Shown piece by piece: positions 17,354 to 26,506 of a stretch of 64,000 nucleotides of DNA. Positions within the stretch are counted from its first letter, which is position 1. Each line of letters begins with the position of its first letter. The notes beneath the pieces were generated by a model. The model was not told where the DNA came from and did not search any database. It was given only the letters and a program-made list of their open reading frames with translations. Origin of the DNA: Halorubellus salinus (GTDB taxonomy: Archaea; Halobacteriota; Halobacteria; Halobacteriales; Natrialbaceae); the NCBI RefSeq assembly GCF_020567525.1, contig NZ_JAJCVI010000004.1:515226-579225 (forward strand), in the 5' to 3' direction. The translations under genes were made by a program, and so were the position numbers.

Positions 17354-18925
17354 ATGACCGACTGGACGGAGAAGTACCGCCCGACGACGCTGTCGGCGGT
17401 CCGCGGGAACGACAAGGCCCGGGACGCGTTCGAGAAGTGGGCGCGGACGTGGGACGAGCACCGCGAGGCCGTCATCCTCCACGGGAGTCCCGGGGTCGGG
17501 AAGACGTCGGCGGCGCACGCGCTCGCGAACGACATGGGGTGGGGCGTGATGGAGTTGAACGCGAGCGACTCGCGGACGGCGGACGTCGTGGAGAAGGTCG
17601 CGGGCGAGGCGGCGAAGTCCGGGACGCTCACGGAGGGCGGGGCGGGCCGGCGACTCGTGGTGCTGGACGAGGCGGACAACTTCCACGGGAACGCGGACTA
17701 CGGTGGCTCGCGGGAGGTGACGCGGGTCGTGAAGGACGCGAACCAGCCGATCGTCCTCATCGCGAACGAGTTCTACGACATGAGCAACGGCCTCCGGAAC
17801 GCGTGCCAGGACGTCGAGTTCCGGGACGTCTCGAAGCGGTCCATCGTCCCCGTCCTCAGGGACATCTGTCGGCAGGAGGGCATCGAGTACGAGGACGCGG
17901 CGCTGGATGCGATAGCGGAGGAGACGAGCGGGGACCTGCGGTCGGCGGTGAACGACCTGCAGGCGCTCGCCGAGCAGACGGCGGTCCTCACCGCCGAGGA
18001 CGTCGTGACGAGCGAACGCGACCGCACGGAGGGTATCTTCGACTTCCTCGACGACGTCATCAAGCACGCGGACGCCGAGACCGCGCTCAAGCAGTCCTAT
18101 GACGTCGACGAGACGCCGGACGAACTCCTGAACTGGGTGGAGGACAACGTCCCGAAGGACTACTACGGCGACGAGCTCGCGGACGCGTACGAGTTCCTGT
18201 CGAACGCCGACCGGTGGCTCGGGCGGGTGCGAGCGACGCAGAACTACTCGTACTGGCGGTACGCGGGCGACAACGTCGCGGCGGGGATTCCGGCGGCACG
18301 CCAGCACGACCACGGCGGGTGGACGCGGTACGGGCCGCCGAGTTACTGGTCGAAGCTCGGGCGGACGAAGGGGAAACGCAAGCAGCGGGACGCCATCGCC
18401 CGCAAGATCGCCGAACGCAGTGGGACGAGCATCGGGACGGCGCGCAGGCGCATCCTCCCGTACCTCTCGACGATGATCCATCACTGCAAGCCCCGCGAGC
18501 TGACGCTCGCGATCGCGGCGACCTACGAGTTCGATGCGAGCGACCTCGCGTACGTCACGGGGAGCGGCGAGTCGACGAACAAGGTCCAGTCCATCGTCGA
18601 GGACGCCGAAGAACGCCGCGAGCAGGCGGCGGTCGAGCACTCCGGCGGCGCGTTCGCGGGTGGACGCGCGAGCGACTCCGACGCGGACGAGCCCGACGGC
18701 TCGGAGGGGAGCGACGGCGATGGCGGTGGCGATGGGCAGGCGACGCTCGGCGCGGTCGCGAGCGAGGAGGCGGCGGGCGAGGAGTCGATGGGCGAGGAGG
18801 CGGACGCGACCGCGGCTGACGACGCCGACGGCGACGACGCTGAGGGGGAGACGCAGGACGTCGACGACCGGGCGGCAGACGCCGAGGAGGACGACGGGCA
18901 GTCGGGGCTCGCCGACTTCCTCTGA
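17354..18925 (+). CDS. rfcL: Replication factor C large subunit
   Basis: 523 residues. Clamp loader subunit that, with RFC small subunits, opens and loads the PCNA ring on primed DNA. The AAA+ motifs are Walker A GSPGVGKT at residues 44-51 and Walker B LVVLDEADN near residue 100. A lid/collar region follows to about residue 400. The final 100 residues are an extremely acidic Gly/Asp/Glu tail that ends in QSGLADFL, a plausible PIP-box-like PCNA contact. ATG 17354 directly begins the conserved WTEKYRP. Confidence 0.95.
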   Translation: MTDWTEKYRPTTLSAVRGNDKARDAFEKWARTWDEHREAVILHGSPGVGKTSAAHALANDMGWGVMELNASDSRTADVVEKVAGEAAKSGTLTEGGAGRRLVVLDEADNFHGNADYGGSREVTRVVKDANQPIVLIANEFYDMSNGLRNACQDVEFRDVSKRSIVPVLRDICRQEGIEYEDAALDAIAEETSGDLRSAVNDLQALAEQTAVLTAEDVVTSERDRTEGIFDFLDDVIKHADAETALKQSYDVDETPDELLNWVEDNVPKDYYGDELADAYEFLSNADRWLGRVRATQNYSYWRYAGDNVAAGIPAARQHDHGGWTRYGPPSYWSKLGRTKGKRKQRDAIARKIAERSGTSIGTARRRILPYLSTMIHHCKPRELTLAIAATYEFDASDLAYVTGSGESTNKVQSIVEDAEERREQAAVEHSGGAFAGGRASDSDADEPDGSEGSDGDGGGDGQATLGAVASEEAAGEESMGEEADATAADDADGDDAEGETQDVDDRAADAEEDDGQSGLADFL

Positions 18926-19097
18926 CCGCCCGGCGCGGTCGACGCCCTTGGGGCCCTCCCACGCCGAATCAAGCGCGGAGGGCATCACCACCCGAGATAA
19001 CCGATAGCGGCCACCTCAGACAACTTGCAGCGCGTTTCGCGTGAATTCATACCGCAACAGTTAATGCCAGAAACTCCCCTGTTCGAGATAGTTTTTG

Positions 19098-20597
19098 ATG
19101 ACGAACCGAACGCTCATCGCCCTGGTCCTCGCGGCGACGATGGTCCTCGCCGGCTGTAGCGGTGGGACTGCCACGGAGACCACGGCACCGACCGACGACA
19201 CGACCGTCGAGGAGACGACGGTCGCGACGACGACCGAGAGCACAGACGACACGACCAGCGAACCGACGACGACCGAGGGCGAGGACTACCCGAAGGTCAA
19301 GACCGAGAACTGCAAGTACAGCGGCGAGGGCGACGACGACATCGTCCGCGAGTCCGGCGCGTGCCTGCCGTTCGACGCGGACGAGGTCTACCGGAACGTC
19401 GCCGACATGGCGGGCGTCGACATCGACAAAGGCCCGAGCGTGAACTCCATCCCGGCACGCGGCACCTCCCGCTACGAGTTCAGCTTCTCGAACAACACGT
19501 TCGGCGCGACGATGGGTATCGCGCCCGACGGACAGCCGAGCGTCTTCGTCCCCGGGTACGCGCAGCCGAACCAGAACCCCGACGGGACCGTCTCGCCCGC
19601 GGTGACGATGCGGTACATCGGCCTCTGGAACGACAGCGCGCTCCAGGAGGACCTCGGCATCCGCTACACCGCCGAGGACGCCGAGGTCACGGCCGCGCAC
19701 GAGTTCCTCCACGTCATCCAGTTCTATCAAGGGAGCCAGGAACGCCTCGCGCAGAACCTGACGAGCGAGGGCGTGAACGTCAACGACGTCGAACTCGCGA
19801 TGATCGAGGGGTCGGCGTCGTTCTTCGAGAGCCAGTACCAGCGCGAGTACATGGGCAACCCGAACGCGATGCGGAACTTCTCCGCGTGGTCGAACTCGAA
19901 CGCGTACGCGATGAAGCAACTCGGACCGTACGTGGCCGGGTCGCACTACACGCGCTGGTACCTGAACGGCTCCACGGAGAACTTCGAGAAGATCTACGAC
20001 AACCCGCCGGTCTCCATGGAGCAGATCCTCCACAAGTACGAGCCCGACGAGGAACTCCCGAAGAACCTCACGGTCGACGGCGAGGTATCCTCGGACTGGG
20101 CGACGCCGTCGTCGTCGAAGACGAAGGGCGAGCTGTTCCTCCGGTCGGCACTCCGCTCGGCGGTCAGCGGTGACGAGGCCGCCCGTGGCGCGGCCGGCTG
20201 GGGGCAGGACGGCGTCATCACGTTCCAGAACACGTCGTACTCCGCAGCGGGCAACTACAAGACCGGCTACGGGTGGGCGATCCGCTTCGACAACGCCACC
20301 GAGGCCGCGGAGTTCGAGTCCATCTTCGGCGAGTGGCTCGAAGCGCAGGGCCCGCAGAACAACGGCGTCTACGGCGAGTCGACCGAGGAGACGTTCCGGA
20401 TGGTCGAGGTCTCCGAGGAGACCGTCGTCGTGCTCGCGGGTCACGAGGACTTCACGAGCCAGGCGACCGTGAGCGGGAACACGACCGAGGTCGTCATCGA
20501 GCACACGGGTGAGGACGAGACCCAGAGCGACTCCGTCGAGGACGACGACGCCGACGCGTTCGTCGCCGGCTCCGGGTTCGTTCGCGCGCAAGCCTAG
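19098..20597 (+). CDS. Hvo_1808-type surface lipoprotein, putative zinc metalloprotease
   Basis: 499 residues. A signal peptide ends in the lipobox LAGC, followed by a Thr/Glu-rich linker (residues about 22-60) typical of anchored haloarchaeal surface proteins. His201-Glu-Phe-Leu-His205 is an HExxH zinc motif, and IEGSASFFE about 32 residues later contains Glu237, placed as the third gluzincin ligand. The Hvo_1808 family is annotated only as surface protein. The protease call is my inference from these motifs. ATG 19098 is chosen over TTG 19095. Confidence 0.75.
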   Translation: MTNRTLIALVLAATMVLAGCSGGTATETTAPTDDTTVEETTVATTTESTDDTTSEPTTTEGEDYPKVKTENCKYSGEGDDDIVRESGACLPFDADEVYRNVADMAGVDIDKGPSVNSIPARGTSRYEFSFSNNTFGATMGIAPDGQPSVFVPGYAQPNQNPDGTVSPAVTMRYIGLWNDSALQEDLGIRYTAEDAEVTAAHEFLHVIQFYQGSQERLAQNLTSEGVNVNDVELAMIEGSASFFESQYQREYMGNPNAMRNFSAWSNSNAYAMKQLGPYVAGSHYTRWYLNGSTENFEKIYDNPPVSMEQILHKYEPDEELPKNLTVDGEVSSDWATPSSSKTKGELFLRSALRSAVSGDEAARGAAGWGQDGVITFQNTSYSAAGNYKTGYGWAIRFDNATEAAEFESIFGEWLEAQGPQNNGVYGESTEETFRMVEVSEETVVVLAGHEDFTSQATVSGNTTEVVIEHTGEDETQSDSVEDDDADAFVAGSGFVRAQA

Positions 20598-20778
20598 ACG
20601 ACGCGCAACCGACTGCTTCGGTTCTTCGAAGCGAGTAGCGACGCCGCGAGCGACGCTCGACGTGATTCAGTGCCGTGGGGCGACGCTGCCGGGGAGGACG
20701 CTCACGGGGCGGTGTTCGCTGACGCCCGTGACCGCACTGGTGGGGTCGTCGTCGACGCGGCGTCGTCGCCGGGTATCC

Positions 20779-22011
20779 TCACAGGACCCCGAGTTCCTCG
20801 CCGGCGTCCTTGAACGCGAGGATGCAGTCCTCGATGTCGACGCGGTCGTGGGTCGCCATCGGCGCGACGCGAACCCGACTCGCGCCCTCGGGGACCGCCG
20901 GCGGGCGGACTGGCGAGGTGAACACGCCACGGTCGCGGACCGCGTCCGCGAGGTCCGTCGCGTCCCGCGGGTCGCCGACCAGCACGGGGAGTATCTGGGA
21001 GTTCCCCCGGACGTCGAACCCGACGTCCGTGAGGCCCTCGCGGAGGTGCGCGACGTTCTCCCAGAGCCGCGAGCGGATGGCGCCGTGCCGCGCGATGTGC
21101 AGCGCCTCGCTCGCCACTGCCGCCGCCGTCGGCGTCAACCCCGTCGAGCGCCCGAACGACCGCGCCTCGTTCACGAGGAGTTCGACGAGCTCGTCGCTTC
21201 CCGCGACGTACCCGCCCTGGCTCGCGAGCGCCTTCGAGAGCGCGCCGAGCTGGACGTCCACGCGGTCCGCGAGCCCGTCCCGCTGCACGATGCCGCCGCC
21301 GTCGTCGTAGACGCCGGTCGCGTGCGCCTCGTCGACCATCACCCACGCGCCGTGGCGCTCTGCGGCGTCACAGAGCGCCGCGAGCGGCGCGACGGCGCCG
21401 TCCTTCGGGAAGACGGTCTCGGTGACGACGACCCACGACCCCGGCGTGTCACAGCTCGCCAGCTTCGCGCGGAGGTCGTCGGCGTCGCAGTGGTCGTAGG
21501 TGACGACCTCGGCGTCGCTCAGTCGACAGCCGTCGACGATGCTCGCGTGATTCAGTTCGTCCGAGAACACGACGTCCGGGTCGAGCGCGCTGATGGTGCC
21601 GACGTTCGCCGCGTACCCCGACGAGAATGCGAGCGCACGGTCGGTGCCTTTCGTCTCCGCGAGTCGCGCCTCGAGGTCCCGGTGCACGAGCGTGTCGCCG
21701 GTGACGAGGCGGCTCGCGCCCGCGCCCGTGCCGACCGTCTCGGCGGCCTCCCTGGCTGCTTGCTGCACGCGCTCGTCCTGGGTCAGGCCGAGGTAGTTGT
21801 TCGACGCGAACACGAGCTCGCGCTCGCCGGCGAGGACCGGCAGGTCCCCGCCGGGGTCGGGCGCGAAGTACGCCGTCGAGTCGACGGCGTCGGTCGGCTG
21901 GAGGTCGCGGTACAGGTCCGCTTCGCGGATGCGAGCCACGCGTCGCGCGACGTCGAACCCGTGGTCGGACGTCCCCCCTTCGACGCCAGCGTCGTCGTCC
22001 GTCCCACTCAT
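20779..22011 (-). CDS. bioF: 8-amino-7-oxononanoate synthase-like PLP enzyme (BioF/KBL family)
   Basis: 410 residues, alpha-oxoamine synthase fold. The segment SNNYLGLTQDE, the aspartate of VDEAHATGVYDD and the PLP lysine in GALSKALASQGG (Lys260) are all present. BioF condenses pimeloyl-thioester with alanine in biotin synthesis. Sister enzymes (KBL) cleave 2-amino-3-ketobutyrate. No other biotin gene is in the window, so KBL-like activity remains possible. ATG 22011 is the start. Confidence 0.85.
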   Translation of the reverse strand: MSGTDDDAGVEGGTSDHGFDVARRVARIREADLYRDLQPTDAVDSTAYFAPDPGGDLPVLAGERELVFASNNYLGLTQDERVQQAAREAAETVGTGAGASRLVTGDTLVHRDLEARLAETKGTDRALAFSSGYAANVGTISALDPDVVFSDELNHASIVDGCRLSDAEVVTYDHCDADDLRAKLASCDTPGSWVVVTETVFPKDGAVAPLAALCDAAERHGAWVMVDEAHATGVYDDGGGIVQRDGLADRVDVQLGALSKALASQGGYVAGSDELVELLVNEARSFGRSTGLTPTAAAVASEALHIARHGAIRSRLWENVAHLREGLTDVGFDVRGNSQILPVLVGDPRDATDLADAVRDRGVFTSPVRPPAVPEGASRVRVAPMATHDRVDIEDCILAFKDAGEELGVL

Positions 22012-22134
22012 CTACCCCAGTAACTCGAATCCGATGTGATAGGTTTCCCGGTATCGCACGCGTCGACCGATGATCCATCTCCGTCCGCGAACGACCGCTC
22101 GTGGACGCCACCGCGCGAACGCGCGCATCACCGC

Positions 22135-22170
22135 CAGAACCCGGGCATCGGTCAGAACCCGGGCATCGGT
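22135..22170. repeat. 18-bp tandem duplication (2 copies)
   Basis: Two perfect copies of cagaacccgggcatcggt upstream of bioF. Confidence 0.9.
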
Positions 22171-22310
22171 CTCGCGGACCGGTACAGGATGGAGCGCCCG
22201 CCGCGCAACGCGCCAGGCAGCCGCGTCCTCGAGTCTCGCCCACGAACGCCGCGGGGCGTCATCGGGTGGCGGTGGCGAACGCCCAGGGGTCGAGTCTCGT
22301 GGCCGTCGCG

Positions 22311-22439
22311 TCAGTACGGGATGATGCGGAAGCCTTCGGGGAGCAGGAACCCGAACAGCACGAACAGGACCGCGGCGCCGCCGGCCGTGACGAGCGCGTA
22401 CGGGACCTGCGTGCGGACGTGGGTGATGTGGTCGCTCCC
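22311..22439 (-). pseudogene. C-terminal remnant of a polytopic antiporter (NhaC-like)
   Basis: About 42 codons read DHITHVRTQVPYAL, then a Leu/Val/Phe-rich membrane helix and a short tail before TGA. The HVRTQVPYAL-plus-helix ending resembles the last helix of NhaC-type Na+/H+ antiporters. The same frame upstream turns into Arg/Ser-rich sequence with no membrane helices, so the rest of the gene has been deleted. Family assignment is from memory of the motif. Confidence 0.5.
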
Positions 22440-22549
22440 GCTCGTCGAGGACGCGACCACGGTCCAGAGCGACGACGGAGAACGAGAGGAACTGGCGGAG
22501 GGGGACCGGTCGATAGTTCGGCCGCGGAGCGATGGGGCCGGTCGGTGAC

Positions 22550-23395
22550 TCAGGCGGCGGTGGCGCGTGCGCCGGGCGCGACCCGGTAGGCGACGAGTGC
22601 CGCGCCGACGGCGAGCACGAACACGAGCCCGATGGCGATGGCGTGCGCGGCGAGTATCGTTCCGCTGGCGCCGCCCACGGCGACGCGACCGAACGCGATC
22701 TGGACGGGGAACGCGGCGAGAGCGCCGGCGGCGAGCCAGCGAGCGCGCGCGTCCAGCACGCGCCAGCCGCCGACGACTGCGAACACGAGCGCCGCGAGGA
22801 TGGTCAGCGACACCGCGTAATGGGCGGTCTGCACGGGCGGCGTGTACCGCGACAGCACCTGCGCGCCGAACAGCACGAGCACGGGCTGGGCGACCGCGGC
22901 GACCGCGAGCGCGCGCCGGAACGCGCCCTCGTTCACGACGTCGCGGAGGACGAGCGCGGTCGCGACGACCACGCCCGCGAAGATGCTCATCGCCGTCCAG
23001 TAGTGCAGGAACAGGACGGGGCCCGTGAACTCGAGGACGGTCTGCCGGCCGAGGAAGACCTGCAGCGGCAGCAGGACGATGGCGGCCGTCGCCGCCAGCC
23101 GGACGCCGCGGCTGTGATCGTCGACCCACGCGAGGACCGCGGTCGCGAGGATGAACGGCCCGGTGAGCCCCGCGACCACGCGATGAATCATCTCGAAGCT
23201 ACTCGGCACGGACTGCGGGAACAGGTTCAGGAACCCGCCGTCGCAGACCGGCCAGCGTGCCTGGCACGCCAGCCCCGCGCCGGTCGCTTTCGTCGACACG
23301 CCCAGCAGGATGGTGAGGAACGTGGCGCCAACCGTCAGTGCGGCGAGTCGCCGGAACCCGCGCGTGGACAGGTAGCCGTCGCGCTCGTCGTTCAT
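22550..23395 (-). CDS. ctaA: Heme A synthase (CtaA/COX15 family)
   Basis: 281 residues with eight hydrophobic helices. Conserved histidines sit in [24 protein letters not shown] and LAAHAIA, the heme-ligand positions of the internally duplicated CtaA fold. A periplasmic loop with [11 protein letters not shown] provides the cysteine pair seen in many archaeal members. The enzyme converts heme O to heme A for terminal oxidases. ATG 23395 is chosen, and the upstream extension is repeat DNA. Confidence 0.9.
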   Translation of the reverse strand: MNDERDGYLSTRGFRRLAALTVGATFLTILLGVSTKATGAGLACQARWPVCDGGFLNLFPQSVPSSFEMIHRVVAGLTGPFILATAVLAWVDDHSRGVRLAATAAIVLLPLQVFLGRQTVLEFTGPVLFLHYWTAMSIFAGVVVATALVLRDVVNEGAFRRALAVAAVAQPVLVLFGAQVLSRYTPPVQTAHYAVSLTILAALVFAVVGGWRVLDARARWLAAGALAAFPVQIAFGRVAVGGASGTILAAHAIAIGLVFVLAVGAALVAYRVAPGARATAA

Positions 23396-23447
23396 ACGCG
23401 CGTCTTCGGAGGGGACGTACTTACGTCGCTCGCAATCGGACCATCGT

Positions 23448-23523
23448 TCGAGTGGCGGACCAACCCGACTGCTCGGCTTCGGTCGAGTGGCGGACCAACC
23501 CGACTGCTCGGCTTCGGTCGAGT
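23448..23523. repeat. 35-bp tandem duplication (2.2 copies)
   Basis: Perfect repeat of tcgagtggcggaccaacccg... with period 35, between the divergent starts of ctaA and msrB. It lies about 25 bp upstream of the presumed msrB TATA element (gcttattg, near 23551). Confidence 0.9.
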
Positions 23524-23578
23524 CGTTGGCTGCCGCGGCCGGCGACTGCTTATTGTCCTCGGACACCTACCAGCGGGC

Positions 23579-23989
23579 ATGAGCGAATCAGATGCGAGCG
23601 AGCGCGACGTCCCTCAGACAGACGACGAGTGGCGCGAGAAACTCGACGACGAGTCCTACCACGTGATGCGCGAAGCCGGCACCGAAGCGCGATTCAGTGG
23701 TGACTACGTCGACCACTTCGAGGACGGCAAGTACCGCTGCAAGGGCTGTGGCGAGGTCCTGTTCGACTCGTCGACGAAGTTCGACCACGGCTGCGGGTGG
23801 CCGTCGTTCTACGCAGCTGAGGACGCCAACATCGAGAAACGCGAGGACCTCTCCCACGGCATGAAGCGTATCGAGGTCGTGTGCGCGAACTGCGACAGCC
23901 ACCTCGGCCACGTCTTCGACGACGGCCCCGAGCCGACCGGGAAGCGCTTCTGCATCAACTCGGTCAGCATCGAGTTCGACGACGAATAG
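23579..23989 (+). CDS. msrB: Peptide-methionine (R)-S-oxide reductase
   Basis: 136 residues. Repairs oxidised methionine in proteins. The structural zinc site is Cys54, Cys57, Cys102 and Cys105. The catalytic cysteine is Cys125 in RFCINS, and GCGWPSF and the HLGHVF segment are family signatures. ATG 23579 follows a TATA-like gcttattg by about 27 bp, suggesting a leaderless mRNA. Divergent from heme A synthase. Confidence 0.95.
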   Translation: MSESDASERDVPQTDDEWREKLDDESYHVMREAGTEARFSGDYVDHFEDGKYRCKGCGEVLFDSSTKFDHGCGWPSFYAAEDANIEKREDLSHGMKRIEVVCANCDSHLGHVFDDGPEPTGKRFCINSVSIEFDDE

Positions 23990-24130
23990 TCAGCACACCG
24001 ACCGCGTTCGTCTCGGAGCGTTTCTCCCGGAAACCCCGTTCCGTGAGCCTGCGAACCGACCAGCTGACTCAGTGCTGTTGATCGAAACGGCGGAGATACC
24101 AACGCACTATGTCGCCGACGTGGTAGCGTG

Positions 24131-24460
24131 CTACACCCAATCTTCGGGGAGTTCGTCCTCGTTATCGGCGAGGAGCTCCAGTAGTGGTCGGATCTCCTCG
24201 AAATTCGGTCCCTTCGAGACGTGGTTCGTGTCCTGATTCCAGCTGATGAACCCGTACTCCTCCAGCTTCGGGAGGTGGACGTGTTTCATCTCAACGAGTC
24301 GCGTGAGTTCTTCGTCAACGGATTCGTCCGCATCGATGACGACCGACTCGTCGTCCTGGGGGTTGTGAACCAGCAATGCAAGCAGCAGCTTCCGACGCTG
24401 GATGTGGCTCAGGGCGTCCAGCATCTCGTCGGGTGTGCGCTGCTTGGCATCGTTCTCCAT
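24131..24460 (-). CDS. Winged-helix regulator, DUF7344-like
   Basis: 109 residues. A helical LSHIQRRKLLLALL start, a long acidic insertion, then VHLPKLEEYGFISWNQDTNHVSKGP, which reads as the recognition helix and wing of an ArsR-like domain. Small proteins of this type (DUF7344) are abundant in haloarchaea and of mostly unknown target. ATG 24460 is chosen over an upstream ATG at 24505 because the TATA-like element sits between them. Confidence 0.75.
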   Translation of the reverse strand: MENDAKQRTPDEMLDALSHIQRRKLLLALLVHNPQDDESVVIDADESVDEELTRLVEMKHVHLPKLEEYGFISWNQDTNHVSKGPNFEEIRPLLELLADNEDELPEDWV

Positions 24461-24477
24461 ACGAACCGTAGGCGAGC

Positions 24478-24489
24478 CAAATATAAGGA
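24478..24489 (-). promoter_or_regulatory. TATA-like box for the winged-helix gene
   Basis: On the minus strand tccttatatttg is centred about 24 bp before ATG 24460, fitting a leaderless or near-leaderless transcript. Confidence 0.55.
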
Positions 24490-24635
24490 TTGTCCATATT
24501 TTCACGCTCGTTGTCTCTTTTGAGCAAGTGAGTGACTTCGACGATAGCGTCTGCTCGCCCTCTCAGTTTTCGCGGTCGAAGATCGGAAGAGAGACGCGCA
24601 CCGAGACGGGTGCGTCGCGGTGTCGGGTGGTCGGT

Positions 24636-25247
24636 TCAGGCGACGCGGGCGAACGCGAGGTCGCCGCTGACGGACTCGATGTACGCGTCGACGACCTGGC
24701 CTTCGCGAGCGCCGGAGACGAAGATGGTGTAGCCGTTCTTCTTCGCGACGCCGTCGCCCTTGCGGCCGGTGCCGGTGATCTTGACCTGGTACGTGCGGCC
24801 GGACTCGACGTCCTCCGTGACGTTCGCGCTCTGCTTCTTCGAGGACTTCGCGACGGGCCGGAACGCACCACAGGCCTCGCAGCGGAGCATGTCGACGCCG
24901 TCCTCGGTGACGAGGCGCGTGTCGGGGAGGCCACACTCCGAGCACGTGACGAACTCGGTGACGTACGCGTCGATGGCGGCCTGGAAGTCCGCGATGTCGA
25001 ACGACCCGCTGTAGCGGGCGGTGGAACCGTCGAACTGACCGCTCGTCCCGAGGTCGCGCTGGATGGAGCGGTGGAGGTGGTCGGCGTCGCGACTGAGGGC
25101 CTTCGCGATCGCTTCGAGGTTCGTCAGGCGCGTGAACGCACCGTCGGTCTGGCCCTCGGGGTCGGGGACCTGCAGACGGTCACCGCCTTCTCGCGGTGTC
25201 TCGGGCAGCACGTCGTAGGCTCTGTCGAGCGCTGTAGCGTATTCCAT
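24636..25247 (-). CDS. Translation initiation factor aIF2 beta subunit with TRAM domain
   Basis: 203 residues. The N-terminal two thirds is aIF2-beta, ending in the zinc ribbon CSECG...CEACG. The last 60 residues (SGRTYQVKITGTGRKGDG...) form a TRAM RNA-binding barrel, a fusion common in haloarchaea. The protein is a subunit of the factor that brings initiator tRNA to the ribosome. The ATG at 25247 begins the conserved MEYATALDRAYD. It is a single-gene unit here. Confidence 0.92.
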   Translation of the reverse strand: MEYATALDRAYDVLPETPREGGDRLQVPDPEGQTDGAFTRLTNLEAIAKALSRDADHLHRSIQRDLGTSGQFDGSTARYSGSFDIADFQAAIDAYVTEFVTCSECGLPDTRLVTEDGVDMLRCEACGAFRPVAKSSKKQSANVTEDVESGRTYQVKITGTGRKGDGVAKKNGYTIFVSGAREGQVVDAYIESVSGDLAFARVA

Positions 25248-25361
25248 ACCTACGTGACGACGCGGGGACGTAAAGCCCCTCCGAGACGAGCGTGGACGCG
25301 TCGCACGCCCCCCGCGCGCTCGACGGGAAGCCGCTCAGGCGTGCGGGGAGGCCGGTCTGGC

Positions 25362-25430
25362 GGTGGCGGGGATGGGGGTCAGTCGGTGGCGGGGATGGGG
25401 GTCAGTCGGTGGCGGGGATGGGGGTCAGTC
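25362..25430. repeat. 23-bp tandem repeat, three perfect copies, includes a stop codon
   Basis: ggtggcggggatgggggtca... is repeated exactly three times. The stop codon of the dihydrofolate reductase gene (25425-25427) lies inside the copy nearest the gene. Confidence 0.95.
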
Positions 25431-25901
25431 AGTACGGCGACGCCAGTCCTCGAGCGTGTACCCGTCGTGTTCGGTCGCCTCGACGAGCTCCCAGTCGTCC
25501 TCGTCGAACTCCGGGTAGTACGCGTCGCCGTCGTACTCGCCGTGGACGCGACTCAACAGCTGGCGGTCGGCGACGTCGAGGAAGAGGCCGTAGATGGCGC
25601 TGCCGCCGAGGACGTAGAGGACGTCGCCGTCGAGGCGTTCCGCGACTGCGACGGCGTCCTCGACGTCGCTCGCGTGGTGGGCGGTGTCCTGGGGCCAGTC
25701 GCGTTCGGTCCGCGAGAGGACTATCTGTGCGCGGCCGGGGAGGTAGTCGAACAGCTCGAACGTGTGGCGCCCGAGCGCGACGACGTCGTCGGCGACGTGC
25801 TCGCGGTACCGCTTCGATTCGTGGGGGAGGTGCCAGGGGAGCGAGTTCCCCTGGCCGATGACGCCGTTCTCGGCGACGGCTGCGACGGAGACGATCTGCA
25901 T
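25425..25901 (-). CDS. folA: Dihydrofolate reductase
   Basis: 158 residues. Reduces dihydrofolate with NADPH. The opening VAAVAENGVIGQGNSLPWHLP carries the active-site loop, and the VLGGSAIYGLFL segment binds the cofactor. The length is standard. ATG 25901 is chosen because it starts the first beta strand, whereas the open frame continues to 26078 without similarity. The stop codon lies in a triple 23-bp repeat, so the last residues (WRRRTD) may have been shaped by that duplication. Divergent from the aIF1A gene. Confidence 0.9.
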   Translation of the reverse strand: MQIVSVAAVAENGVIGQGNSLPWHLPHESKRYREHVADDVVALGRHTFELFDYLPGRAQIVLSRTERDWPQDTAHHASDVEDAVAVAERLDGDVLYVLGGSAIYGLFLDVADRQLLSRVHGEYDGDAYYPEFDEDDWELVEATEHDGYTLEDWRRRTD

Positions 25902-26053
25902 ACCGCTCGCTACGGTGTCGAGCGTCGTGAACGTCCCGGCTTCGGAAGGACGCGGCCGTCGGACTGTCGCGACGTTAGCGACGGTGGAGACGGCGGCGTC
26001 GGCCGGTTCGACGGCTGACCTGCCACCGTGAGGGGTGTTGGCATGCCAATCAA

Positions 26054-26065
26054 CATACTTAAGTC
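26054..26065 (+). promoter_or_regulatory. TATA-like box for the aIF1A gene
   Basis: catacttaagtc, centred about 27 bp before GTG 26087. The spacing suggests a leaderless mRNA that starts at or next to the GTG. Confidence 0.5.
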
Positions 26066-26086
26066 TATCCCTCACCACTACAGATT

Positions 26087-26371
26087 GTGAGTGAAAATAC
26101 TGGGCGGAAGAACCTCCGAATGCCCAACGACGACGAAGTGTTCGCCGTAGTGACAGAGCACAACGGCGGCAACCACGTGCAACTCCGCTGCGCCGACGGC
26201 GAGGACCGCATGGGCCGCATCCCCGGCCGCATGAAGTACCGCGTCTGGATCAACGAGGGCGACGTGGTCATCGCGGAACCGTGGGACTGGCAGGACGAGA
26301 AGGCGAACGTCGAGTGGCGGTACACCGACGAGGACGCCGACCAGCTGCGCGCGGAAGGACACATCGACTGA
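26087..26371 (+). CDS. Translation initiation factor aIF1A
   Basis: 94 residues of the S1-like OB fold. [14 protein letters not shown], the [13 protein letters not shown] block and [13 protein letters not shown] are all diagnostic. aIF1A binds the ribosomal A-site during initiation. The start is GTG 26087. The next Met (residue 12) would cut off the conserved RKNLRMP segment. Some of the usual KVRCADGK residues are substituted ([10 protein letters not shown]), which could mark a second paralog in this genome. Confidence 0.92.
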   Translation: MSENTGRKNLRMPNDDEVFAVVTEHNGGNHVQLRCADGEDRMGRIPGRMKYRVWINEGDVVIAEPWDWQDEKANVEWRYTDEDADQLRAEGHID

Positions 26372-26506
26372 TATCTCTTAGCTGACCGCAGGACGGCGGC
26401 GCGACGAGCGATTGCTCGCGGCCGAGTACCTTCGGATTCACGTCTCGCAGGCACCCGGAGTGACGACACCACCGACCACACCATCGACGCCGCTCGGGGC
26501 GAGCGG

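Larger units (their letters stand above)
22012..22549. other. Gene-poor gap with antiporter remnant and 18-bp repeat
   Basis: A 538-bp gap between bioF and ctaA. It contains two tandem 18-bp copies (22135-22170) and a degraded coding tail (22311-22439). I see no intact gene or RNA here. Confidence 0.7.

Noticed and set aside
23580..23989. Any sign that msrB is fused to a MsrA domain
   Set aside because: The open frame extends far upstream, but that part is antisense to ctaA; the protein starts at 23579 and is a single MsrB domain.
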